DNA of 6,448 nt, from contig MHQO01000039.1 in NCBI GenBank assembly GCA_001820675.1, positions 1 through 6,448 of the forward strand. Direction: 5' to 3'. The notes beneath the pieces are model-generated. The model had not been told where the DNA came from and ran no database searches. It saw nothing but the letters and a program-made list of their open reading frames with translations. Of this stretch, positions 1 to 5,934 are shown one piece after another (positions within the stretch are counted from its first letter, which is position 1; every line of letters begins with the position of its first letter). The translations under genes were made by a program, and so were the position numbers. Source of the DNA: Candidatus Sungbacteria bacterium RIFCSPLOWO2_01_FULL_47_10. GTDB lineage: Bacteria > Patescibacteriota > Minisyncoccia > Sungbacterales > GWA2-42-14.

Positions 1-243
1 CGTAAAGGGTGCCGCGAGCATGAATGAATCAGGGATACTTTCTTCGACATCGATTTCTTTCCACACTACAACCGGTTTTTCCGCCGGCGGTTTTTTTTCT
101 TCCAGAACCGCGCTCTGAAGCGTTGCAACTTGATTCGCGGATGAAAAAGAAATAAACTCCCGGTTCTGCCAAAGGGTGAAGGAGGCGATAAGTATCGCCG
201 TTTCAAAAAAAACAATGGTGATGGTTTTAAGAAGAAAATTCAT
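1..243 (-). CDS. N-terminal part of a membrane-anchored or secreted protein, possibly C39-like peptidase
   Basis: Partial gene: 81 codons are visible and the rest lies beyond the left edge. The ATG (complement of 241-243) is preceded by AGGA (complement of 251-254) at a 7-base spacing, which supports this start. The protein begins MNFLLKTITIVFFETAILIA, a hydrophobic segment over residues 3-23 that suits an uncleaved membrane anchor or signal peptide, followed by a Pro/Glu/Lys-rich linker (EEKKPPAEKPVVVW, about residues 50-65). The last visible residues, SFMLAAPFT, resemble the opening of C39-like cysteine peptidase domains in Parcubacteria, which often begin VPFTSQAP; the catalytic Cys and His would be off the edge. 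The peptidase call is therefore an inference from a few residues. It lies 50 bases downstream of the recombinase gene on the same strand with no terminator between, so the two may share a transcript. Confidence 0.6.
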   Translation of the reverse strand, partial: MNFLLKTITIVFFETAILIASFTLWQNREFISFSSANQVATLQSAVLEEKKPPAEKPVVVWKEIDVEESIPDSFMLAAPFT

Positions 244-293
244 CGATTTTTCCTGCGCGCGTCGTTGAAAGGTATTCCGAATTTGAAAAACAA

Positions 294-1229
294 TCAAGAA
301 TTCTGATTTTTTCTCGTTCTTCCGTGATATTTCTTATACACCTCCTTGAGTGTCCGGTCGGTAACGTGGGTATATATCTGGGTTGTGGAAATATTCGAGT
401 GCCCCAGGAGCGCTTGCACCGATCGGAGATCCGCCCCCGAAAACAAAAGGTCCGTTGCATATGAATGGCGAAGGGTGTGAGGAGTGACTTTTTTCATGAT
501 CCCCGCCTTTGACGCATAATGCCGTATCATGCGCTGAATCGAGCGCGGCGTCAAGCGCTCGTGCCCGGCCCCCCCCGGCGCGCCGGTTCGCGACTGAACG
601 AACAACGCTTCTTCTATGTCCTCTCTTTTTTCAAGATACCGCCTGATCGATTCTTTTGCGGCATCCGACAAAAAAACCACGCGGATTTTATCCCCCTTTC
701 CCCTGATGCTGAATTCATCGCGCTTCAGATTGATCGAATCACGGTTTAACGATGCAAGTTCCGAGACCCGAAGGCCGGTCGAAAACAAAAGTTCGAGAAT
801 CGCGCGATCACGAATCCCTTTCATGTCTGTGCCGGAAACAGCATTAAAAAGCCGATTTAACTCCTCATCCTCAAGGAATTCCACCTGGCGGGATGGTGTC
901 TTGCCAAGTTCAATTTTTTCCGCAGGGAGCGTTTCGATTCCGCGTTTGGCAAGGTATTTCAAAAAACTTCGCAACGCAATGAGATAATATCCCTGTGTTT
1001 GTTTTTTAAGCGGCTTCCCCGCCTCATCCGTGACGCGATTAAGATAAAGCCGGTATCTGCGGACAAGTTCGTCGTCGATATCTTCGGGTCCTGAGATTTT
1101 GGCATAATTGAAAAACCGCTTTACGTGCCGGTCGTAACTTTCAACGGTTTTCAGAGACCGATTTTTTTCGATCTCGAGATATTCTAAAAATTGTTTGTGT
1201 AATTGATTTAGAAGCAATGTCAGACGCAA
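294..1229 (-). CDS. Xer-family tyrosine recombinase
   Basis: A site-specific DNA recombinase of 311 residues, close to the usual 295-310 for XerC/XerD. Residues 8-100 form the SAM-like N-terminal core-binding domain (FLEYLEIEKNRSLKTVESY), and residues 115-300 the catalytic domain. All catalytic positions are visible: Arg154 in TGLRVSEL, Lys178 in GKGDK, His251 and Arg254 in HTLRHS, His277 in LLGHSN and the nucleophile Tyr286 in IYTHV. Such enzymes resolve chromosome dimers at dif or act as integrases; the short domain plan with no arm-binding domain favours a housekeeping Xer. The start is TTG: an in-frame TAA lies two codons upstream and no Met occurs near the N-terminus. No Shine-Dalgarno sequence precedes it, and a TATAAT box ends about 12 bases upstream, so the message may be nearly leaderless. 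I cannot tell XerC, XerD and single-Xer types apart by eye. Confidence 0.93.
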   Translation of the reverse strand: MRLTLLLNQLHKQFLEYLEIEKNRSLKTVESYDRHVKRFFNYAKISGPEDIDDELVRRYRLYLNRVTDEAGKPLKKQTQGYYLIALRSFLKYLAKRGIETLPAEKIELGKTPSRQVEFLEDEELNRLFNAVSGTDMKGIRDRAILELLFSTGLRVSELASLNRDSINLKRDEFSIRGKGDKIRVVFLSDAAKESIRRYLEKREDIEEALFVQSRTGAPGGAGHERLTPRSIQRMIRHYASKAGIMKKVTPHTLRHSYATDLLFSGADLRSVQALLGHSNISTTQIYTHVTDRTLKEVYKKYHGRTRKNQNS

Positions 1230-1275
1230 CTGTTACGCAAAATTATACGCAATTTGCGTTTGCCGCTTGCGTAAC
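1224..1275. promoter_or_regulatory. Cluster of five ACGCAA/TTGCGT repeats at the recombinase start
   Basis: ACGCAA occurs at 1224-1229, 1235-1240 and 1247-1252, and its inverse TTGCGT at 1254-1259 and 1267-1272. The outer pair extends to a perfect 9-base inverted repeat, GTTACGCAA (1232-1240) and TTGCGTAAC (1267-1275); the inner pair forms ACGCAA-T-TTGCGT on nearly the same centre. Direct copies are spaced 11 and 12 bases, about one helical turn. The cluster covers the recombinase start codon and its likely -10 box, so an operator, perhaps autoregulatory, is the simplest reading. A recombination site is the alternative. Confidence 0.55.
1242..1247 (-). promoter_or_regulatory. Likely -10 box of the recombinase gene
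   Basis: The minus strand reads TATAAT, a perfect consensus -10 hexamer. Its downstream edge is 12 bases from the TTG start, so the expected transcript begins only about six bases before the start codon. The hexamer at the -35 position (GCAAGC, complement of 1265-1270, 17-base spacer) is a poor match, so the promoter may be weak or need an activator binding the surrounding repeats. A second minus-strand TATAAT at 1301-1306 also lacks a good -35. Confidence 0.4.
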
Positions 1276-1331
1276 CTTTGTATTTAAGTTTGCTTCTACA
1301 ATTATATCATCAGTGTCGCAAAACAATGATA

Positions 1332-1360
1332 TTGACAATAACGACAATTTACAATATAGC
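1332..1360 (+). promoter_or_regulatory. Sigma70-type promoter for the lipoprotein pseudogene
   Basis: A perfect -35 hexamer TTGACA (1332-1337), a 17-base spacer and TATAGC (1355-1360, four of six matches) form the best promoter in the window. Transcription would begin near 1367, some 30 bases before the ATG at 1399, which has AGAGG at 1388-1392 with a 6-base spacing. Confidence 0.6.
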
Positions 1361-1398
1361 ATTAATGACAGGATCTTTGAAAATAGCAGAGGTTATAA

Positions 1399-1871
1399 AT
1401 GAAAAAACAAATCGGGGCCGCCACGGTTTTCGCTCTTATAAGCTTCGTATGGATTTTGGGCTGTTTTCCGGCATATAACGATATTCCGAAAAATCATCCT
1501 CTCTATAAGATATATCAGGAACGTATGCATTTGAGGCAAGAAATAAAATCCTGAATGAGGCAGAAACAGAGAGAAACCGCCTTGCCAACCACTATGGGCT
1601 CAAAGGGGAAACGCATGGGATAACCGTAGCGTTTCTCGCGCGGGATATGACCTATTTCCGCCATTACAAATTCATAAAGGACATCTACGACTCATTTGGC
1701 GGAGACATCAGGCAGGTGGTGCAATTCCTTCAAATAGCAGACAAGGTAAAGCTGAAAAGGGCGGGCCGGTATTGATATATCGATGCAATCGGAGAGTATG
1801 AAGACGCGGTCATTGAAGAAATTTGCCAATCGCTCGCCTCCATAGGAAAAAAATGTCACGCAATAAAATAA
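1399..1871 (+). pseudogene. Broken putative lipoprotein gene (frameshift plus in-frame TGA)
   Basis: The ATG at 1399 has a good promoter and ribosome binding site and opens a 51-codon frame ending at TGA 1552-1554. The peptide starts MKKQIGAATVFALISFVWIL followed by GC: a basic end, a hydrophobic stretch and a lipobox-like ILGC with Cys22, so it looks like a lipoprotein signal. The coherent continuation lies in another frame that opens after the TAA at 1506-1508 (AFEARNKILNEAETERNRLA and onward) and runs to a TGA at 1773-1775. Past that stop the same frame continues for 31 codons (IDAIGEYEDAVIEEICQSLA and onward) to TAA at 1869-1871, just before a terminator. One shift around 1509-1550 plus one nonsense change would restore a protein of about 157 residues. 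I recognise no family. Sequencing errors, or a functional 51-residue lipoprotein, are the alternatives. Confidence 0.55.
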
Positions 1872-1881
1872 AGGCATCCTA

Positions 1882-1915
1882 AAAACCTTGCGCGTATCGC
1901 AAGGTTTTATATTAT
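1882..1915 (+). terminator. Rho-independent terminator after the lipoprotein pseudogene
   Basis: AAAACCTTGCG (1882-1892) pairs perfectly with CGCAAGGTTTT (1898-1908) around a 5-base loop, giving an 11-bp stem followed by a T-rich tail. It starts 11 bases after the pseudogene's final stop, and the A-run on the 5' side could let it act on the opposite strand too. Confidence 0.8.
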
Positions 1916-1973
1916 TTTACACTTCGACTCCGAAAGCGCGGGGGCTTGCCCGTATAAGGAGGTGAAGTGTAAA
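1916..1973 (+). repeat. Long imperfect inverted repeat / candidate structured RNA
   Basis: TTTACACTTC (1916-1925) and GAAGTGTAAA (1964-1973) form a perfect 10-base inverted repeat with 38 bases between. Inside, CTCC (1928-1931) can pair with GGAG (1958-1961) and CGGG (1939-1942) with CCCG (1949-1952), giving a stacked hairpin. The strong Shine-Dalgarno-like AAGGAGGT (1956-1963) is partly buried in the stem, yet no ORF follows it: GTG at 1967 is followed at once by TAA. GAAAGC (1932-1937) and GCTTTC (2001-2006) offer an alternative outer pairing. It could be an RNA element, an old transposon end or a regulatory hairpin. The remaining bases up to arc (1974-2063) show no gene. Confidence 0.4.
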
Positions 1974-2037
1974 CCCCCACACCACAGCCTTACAGGCGCG
2001 GCTTTCATTTCCACAGCCATATGGCGCAAAAAAATCT

Positions 2038-2043
2038 TATAAA
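2038..2043 (+). promoter_or_regulatory. Possible -10 box for arc
   Basis: TATAAA matches five of six -10 positions and would start transcription near 2050, about 65 bases before the arc ATG. No good -35 is at the right distance. An alternative is TTGCAC (2045-2050), 17 bases, TAGGGT (2068-2073). Because the pseudogene upstream is terminated, arc needs its own promoter in this region, but which box serves is uncertain. Confidence 0.25.
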
Positions 2044-2103
2044 TTTGCACATTTTTTTTCTCTGTGATAGGGTCATGGCATACGAAGGTCGTTGAAAAAA
2101 CAC

Positions 2104-2108
2104 AGGAA
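2104..2108 (+). promoter_or_regulatory. Ribosome binding site that sets the arc start
   Basis: AGGAA lies six bases before the ATG at 2115. The upstream in-frame GTG at 2064 has only pyrimidine-rich sequence before it, and the residues it would add do not look like family sequence. This decides for a 595-residue product. Confidence 0.6.
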
Positions 2109-2114
2109 AAAGGC

Positions 2115-3902
2115 ATGGAAAACTCCGCCAACACGCTCGGACTGCGCGAACTCCTTGCGCTGATTGAAGAGGTCAAAGACGCGAAAACGCGCGATGACCG
2201 CTCAAGAAAATTGGAGGAACTCAAAGAAGCGCTTGAACAGGCGTTTCGGCAAGATGCGAAACTTGCGCAAAATGAAAAGCTGGTGAAAGCGCTTCAGGAA
2301 GCAAAAGAAGAGATTGCGGCGCTCGGCGAGGAGGTTGAGAAGCTCTCCGCCCCGCCGTCTCCGTATGGAACCTTTGATTCCGCAAACGACGACGGAACGG
2401 TAAATGTTCTTACACGAAGCGGAAAAGTGAAAGTAAACCTCCACCCGCAGATTAAGCCGGAATCGCTCAAACGGGGCCAGGAACTGGTACTAAACGCCGG
2501 TATGAATGTTATCGAGCCGAAGGGTTTTGAAACCAAAGGTGATGTTGTCACCTTCAAGGCAAACCTTGATGATGGACGGGTTGTCATAATCACGCGGCTT
2601 GACGAAGAAGTCGTGGCAGACAAGGCGTTTCCGCTCATGGAAATAACGCTTAAAGAGGGCGACAAGCTTCGGTATGACGGTGTTACTCGCATGGTATATG
2701 AGAAGCTTCCAAAAGCGGAAGTCGAAGACCTCGCGCTTGAGGAAGCGCCGAACGTTTCCTATGAAGACATTGGGGGGCTGAAGTTGGAAATCGAAACAAT
2801 CCACGAAAATATTGAAATACCGTTCACGCCCAAAGGCAGAGAATGGTATAAGAGAATGAAACTCACCGCGTCAAAGGGGGCTCTTCTCTACGGACCTCCC
2901 GGGTGCGGAAAGACCATGATTGCCAAGGCAATCGCAAACGGTCTGGCAAAACGCGTAAGCGCAGAATTTAATCGTCCCATCAAAGGATACTTTTTCAACA
3001 TCAAAGGTCCGGAAATTCTCAATAAATACCTCGGGGAATCGGAAAGAAAAATCAGAGAAATTTTCAAAAAGGCACTGGAAAAAGCGTCGGAAAATTGCCC
3101 GGTAATTATTTTCTTCGATGAGGCGGACTCGCTTCTCCGTGTCCGGGGCTCCGGCACTTCTTCCGATATCGAAATTACGACCGTCCCGCAGTTTCTCGCG
3201 GAAATTGACGGAGTTGAAACCATTGAGAACGTCATTGTTATTCTCGCATCAAACCGTCACGACCTTATCGACCCGGCGGTTTTAAGACCGGGGCGAATCG
3301 ATATCAAATTAAAAATTGAACGACCCGACAAAGAGGGAACAAGGGAAATCTTTAACCTCTACCTTACGCCGGATATTTCCATTCATGCAAAATATTTCGA
3401 TGAAAAACATCCGAACTTTAATGAGGCATATCGCGCATTCGAAGGTGACAGAAAGCGCGTTATGAACTACATGGTTGACGAAGTCACAAAGCGCCTCTGG
3501 GCAACAAAACAAGAACCGTATCAATACAAGGGCTTGGATGGAAACTTGATTTCAGTCGATAATTCCATTTTGGAATTTACAACCGCACAGGGCGATACGA
3601 CGTTTTATTTGAAAGACATGGTTTCCGGCGCGATGATCAAATCAATTGCAGACCGCGGAAAACGAAATGCGATTAAGCGCGCAATGGCTGGCGGCGAAGA
3701 GGGTATTATGACGCTTGACCTTTGTCTTGCGGTTGAATTTGAAAAAAAGGAAAACGAAGAGCTTCCCAATACGGAAGACGACGTCAACCGGTGGCTTGCA
3801 ATTCAGGGCCGGAAAGAACGGGTACTTCGTGTAAGGCCCAGAAGGAAAGAAAACGAAAAACAAGAAGAAAAAGAAGTTGTTAAAACCGGCCAGTATCTCT
3901 AA
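2115..3902 (+). CDS. arc: Proteasome-associated AAA+ ATPase ARC/Mpa
   Basis: Ring ATPase that recognises pupylated proteins, unfolds them and threads them into the 20S proteasome in the cytoplasm. The product is 595 residues; ARC/Mpa proteins are about 585-610. In order: an N-terminal coiled coil (about residues 10-78, LRELLALIEEVKDAKTR), which in Mpa binds Pup; tandem OB folds (about 80-200, opening APPSPYGTFDSANDDGTVNV); and the AAA+ module with Walker A GPPGCGKT (260-267), Walker B IIFFDEAD (Asp335, Glu336), sensor-1 Asn380 in ILASNRHD, and arginine fingers Arg391 and Arg394 in LRPGRID. SGTSSDIEITTVPQFLAEID and the C-terminal YLKDMVSGAMIKSIADR match Mpa closely. The last residues are GQYL, the tail by which Mpa docks on the proteasome alpha ring. 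All ATPase residues are intact. It has its own terminator, so it is not in a simple operon with the Dop-like gene 130 bases downstream. Cdc48-type or archaeal PAN ATPases are excluded by the single AAA domain, the tandem OB folds and the GQYL end. Confidence 0.96.
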   Translation: MENSANTLGLRELLALIEEVKDAKTRDDRSRKLEELKEALEQAFRQDAKLAQNEKLVKALQEAKEEIAALGEEVEKLSAPPSPYGTFDSANDDGTVNVLTRSGKVKVNLHPQIKPESLKRGQELVLNAGMNVIEPKGFETKGDVVTFKANLDDGRVVIITRLDEEVVADKAFPLMEITLKEGDKLRYDGVTRMVYEKLPKAEVEDLALEEAPNVSYEDIGGLKLEIETIHENIEIPFTPKGREWYKRMKLTASKGALLYGPPGCGKTMIAKAIANGLAKRVSAEFNRPIKGYFFNIKGPEILNKYLGESERKIREIFKKALEKASENCPVIIFFDEADSLLRVRGSGTSSDIEITTVPQFLAEIDGVETIENVIVILASNRHDLIDPAVLRPGRIDIKLKIERPDKEGTREIFNLYLTPDISIHAKYFDEKHPNFNEAYRAFEGDRKRVMNYMVDEVTKRLWATKQEPYQYKGLDGNLISVDNSILEFTTAQGDTTFYLKDMVSGAMIKSIADRGKRNAIKRAMAGGEEGIMTLDLCLAVEFEKKENEELPNTEDDVNRWLAIQGRKERVLRVRPRRKENEKQEEKEVVKTGQYL

Positions 3903-3915
3903 GAAAGAACAATCC

Positions 3916-3941
3916 ATCCGTCCTTCGGGGCGGATTTTTTT
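3916..3941 (+). terminator. Rho-independent terminator after arc
   Basis: ATCCGTCC (3916-3923) pairs with GGGCGGAT (3928-3935) with one U-G pair, closed by a TTCG tetraloop of the very stable cUUCGg type and followed by six Ts. It starts 14 bases after the arc stop codon and should largely separate arc from the next gene. Confidence 0.88.
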
Positions 3942-3998
3942 ACACTTTGCTTTTGCGGCGTACATACAGTTGCAATTTTAAGAAAAAAACGTACTTTA

Positions 3999-4004
3999 CA
4001 TAAT
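3999..4004 (+). promoter_or_regulatory. Possible -10 box for the dop-like gene
   Basis: CATAAT matches five of six -10 positions and would start a transcript near 4011 with a leader of about 22 bases. The best -35 candidate, TTGCAA (3970-3975), is 23 bases away, which is too far, so the -35 is weak or absent. The terminator upstream implies some promoter here. The ATG at 4033 has only a modest GGGA (4021-4024) eight bases upstream as its ribosome binding site. Confidence 0.3.
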
Positions 4005-4032
4005 AGTCCTTTTACACCACGGGAATAAACCA

Positions 4033-5871
4033 ATGCCACAGGAAACGCAATCGATCCCGAAATATCTCGGTATTGAAAACGAATTCGGCTGTATATTCAA
4101 AAACGAAAAAACAGAGGCATATGCGAACGAACTTGCCGGGCATAGTTTTGTATTTTATTTCAACCCCACATGGCTTGGCTTCAGAAAAAGCGGCGCATGG
4201 GACCCAAAGGAGCGCATGTCCGGACTTGCCGATGCCAATGACGCGCGAACCCACAGCTACTATAGCGATGAAAGCTGGCAAAGCTGTCTCAATTTTCTTC
4301 TCCCAAACGGCGCAAGGTTCTACTGCGACCTCGGTCACCCAGAGATATCCACCCCGCTTGCAAGAAACGCAATTGAGGCGATTACATATGATCGGGCATG
4401 CGAACGAATTATGGAAATAATCGCAAAGATACATGAAGAAACACGAGGCAAGGGATATCTTCTTTTCAAAAACAACCGCGCGCACGGTTTCGAAGCGGAA
4501 CGAAACCGCACGGATTCAAGCGTAAGTTTTGCAACGCATGAAAATTATCTGGTAAAGCGCTCCGTTCCGGTAGAACGGTTGATTGGGCGACTCCTCCCGT
4601 TTTTGGCAATCCGCACGGTACTCATTGGGGCAGGATTCGTGGAAAAGAAGCAAAGCGCCAAGGACGTGCCGTATCAAATCTCCCAGCGCGCGGACTTTTT
4701 CACGCTTGACGCCAGCGTCAAAACAACCGGGCTCCTGCGCCCGCTTATGAACCTCCGTGACCGGCCATACGCCGACCCTTCACGATACCGGCGATTGCAT
4801 GTCATATCGGGAGATGCAAATATGTGCGAGGTTGCACAGTTCATCAAACATGTAACCATGCAAGTTCTTCTGATGATGGTAGAAGACGATTATCTGGATG
4901 ATCGGTTTTCTTTAAAAAGCCATATTCAAAGTTTCCACGAGGTTTCGCGCGATCCTGAATTCAAAAAAAAGCTTACGCGAAGCAACAATCTACCTTCCCG
5001 CACGGCCATCGACATGCTGAAAGAGTATGTTGATCTTATGTGGAACTACCTCGAAGACTTCGGCATCCGGGATGAAACGCTCCGCGCGGGAATACAAAAA
5101 ACCGGAGACATGCTCCGGCGTCTGGAATTGAACCCGGAAGCGTGTTTCGGGACACTTGACCATGTTACAAAACGAATTCTTATCGAAAACGCTATGGCGC
5201 GAGGGAAAATTACTTCTTGGCGAGACGAACGCGCCCGCCAGTACGACCTTCGGTATCATGCTACCGACAAAAATAGAAGCATATTCTATCATCCCAAGAC
5301 GTATTCACATATGGAGCGGGTTACGACGGATGAAGCCATTGAAAGAGCCATATTCGAAACGACACCGACCCGATGCCGCTTTATGGTCGAAGTCCATAGG
5401 CGCTTCGGATTCGCCCTTTGGGACTGGAGAAAATTTTCCATCAAAGACGAGTCAGGAAAAAATACGCTTCCCATTTTTCTCGATGATCCGCTCGCGCCAT
5501 GGGAATCTCTTTCCCCTATTCTTTCCGACGACCGGGGAGAATTTATTCGAAATGTCGAGGATGCCGGATTCTTTTCGGGCGCCCCGCCCTTAAAAGAAGA
5601 CGACGAAGACGTGGATGAAAAGCGCTTACACAAGCGCGGCTGGAAATGCATTCCTTCGTTTCAAAGAATTCTTTTGCAAAAACTTATACCAAGAAAAAAG
5701 GAAAGCGATGCCGCGCCGGATAACGCCGTGAATGAGGGTAGTGAATGCGATACTCCATGGTGGCGGGGTTTCAATGAAACCGTGGACGACATCGACGGCG
5801 AGCGCTGGCTACGGAATCTTATGAATGGTGAAATACGCGAGGATCCGAAAGATGATGACAAAAAAGAATAA
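4033..5871 (+). CDS. dop: Dop-like Pup deamidase/depupylase (Dop/PafA family)
   Basis: Member of the Dop/PafA family, related to glutamine synthetase, which uses ATP to handle the isopeptide bond between Pup and substrate lysines. Visible family motifs: YLGIENEFG (Glu15, Glu17, nucleotide/metal site), NGARFYCDLGHPE with the probable catalytic Asp99, ATHENYL (167-173), QISQRADFF (215-223), and RYRRLHVISGDANM (251-264). Three things favour Dop over the ligase PafA. Asp99 is near Dop's Asp95, whereas PafA's is at 64. Two residues separate that Asp from HPE, as in Dop, where PafA has three. The extra N-terminal stretch (about 45-80, GFRKSGAWDPKERMSG) lies where Dop carries its loop. The C-terminal domain typical of the family ends near residue 500; a charged tail of about 100 residues follows, so the protein is 612 long against about 500 for known Dop. 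PafA or a dual-role enzyme is the alternative. It follows arc but has its own spacer and terminator. Confidence 0.88.
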   Translation: MPQETQSIPKYLGIENEFGCIFKNEKTEAYANELAGHSFVFYFNPTWLGFRKSGAWDPKERMSGLADANDARTHSYYSDESWQSCLNFLLPNGARFYCDLGHPEISTPLARNAIEAITYDRACERIMEIIAKIHEETRGKGYLLFKNNRAHGFEAERNRTDSSVSFATHENYLVKRSVPVERLIGRLLPFLAIRTVLIGAGFVEKKQSAKDVPYQISQRADFFTLDASVKTTGLLRPLMNLRDRPYADPSRYRRLHVISGDANMCEVAQFIKHVTMQVLLMMVEDDYLDDRFSLKSHIQSFHEVSRDPEFKKKLTRSNNLPSRTAIDMLKEYVDLMWNYLEDFGIRDETLRAGIQKTGDMLRRLELNPEACFGTLDHVTKRILIENAMARGKITSWRDERARQYDLRYHATDKNRSIFYHPKTYSHMERVTTDEAIERAIFETTPTRCRFMVEVHRRFGFALWDWRKFSIKDESGKNTLPIFLDDPLAPWESLSPILSDDRGEFIRNVEDAGFFSGAPPLKEDDEDVDEKRLHKRGWKCIPSFQRILLQKLIPRKKESDAAPDNAVNEGSECDTPWWRGFNETVDDIDGERWLRNLMNGEIREDPKDDDKKE

Positions 5872-5893
5872 AACCGGTGAGAACCGGTTTTTT
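5870..5893. terminator. Terminator between the convergent dop-like and CBS-domain genes
   Basis: AAAACCGGT (5870-5878) pairs perfectly with ACCGGTTTT (5883-5891) around the GAGA loop, a GNRA tetraloop, with six Ts on the plus strand (5888-5893) and As on the other side. It overlaps the dop stop codon. The symmetric A and T runs let it serve the minus-strand gene as well, which ends 42 bases away. Confidence 0.85.
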
Positions 5894-5934
5894 ATCTTTG
5901 TCCGCAATTCACCCCGTGAGAAGTTCGGCAAGAT

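Noticed and set aside
81..98. CCGCCGGCGG followed by eight Ts, looking like a terminator
   Set aside because: It is a palindrome with no loop room and lies inside the partial minus-strand coding region, encoding a Pro/Ala/Glu/Lys linker.
1232..1259. dif-like or att core site in the ACGCAA cluster
   Set aside because: The arms do not align with the 11-6-11 dif pattern or its conserved inner bases, so I keep it only as an alternative to an operator.
1773..1775. TGA read as glycine (Gracilibacteria/SR1 code) in the lipoprotein gene
   Set aside because: The recombinase and CBS-domain genes end at TGA exactly where the family ends, and the lipoprotein also needs a frameshift, so recoding alone does not rescue it.
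2064..2114. Upstream GTG start extending arc by 17 residues
   Set aside because: It has no ribosome binding site and overlaps a possible promoter, and the added residues are unlike the family, whereas ATG 2115 has AGGAA six bases upstream.
3942..4032. Search for a pup gene between arc and dop
   Set aside because: The gap is too short and no frame encodes a peptide ending in GGE or GGQ.
4012..4485. Long antisense frames opposite arc and dop (for example this one, and plus-strand 5156-5593 in another frame)
   Set aside because: They overlap genes with clear family motifs, show no recognisable domains and have no credible start signals.
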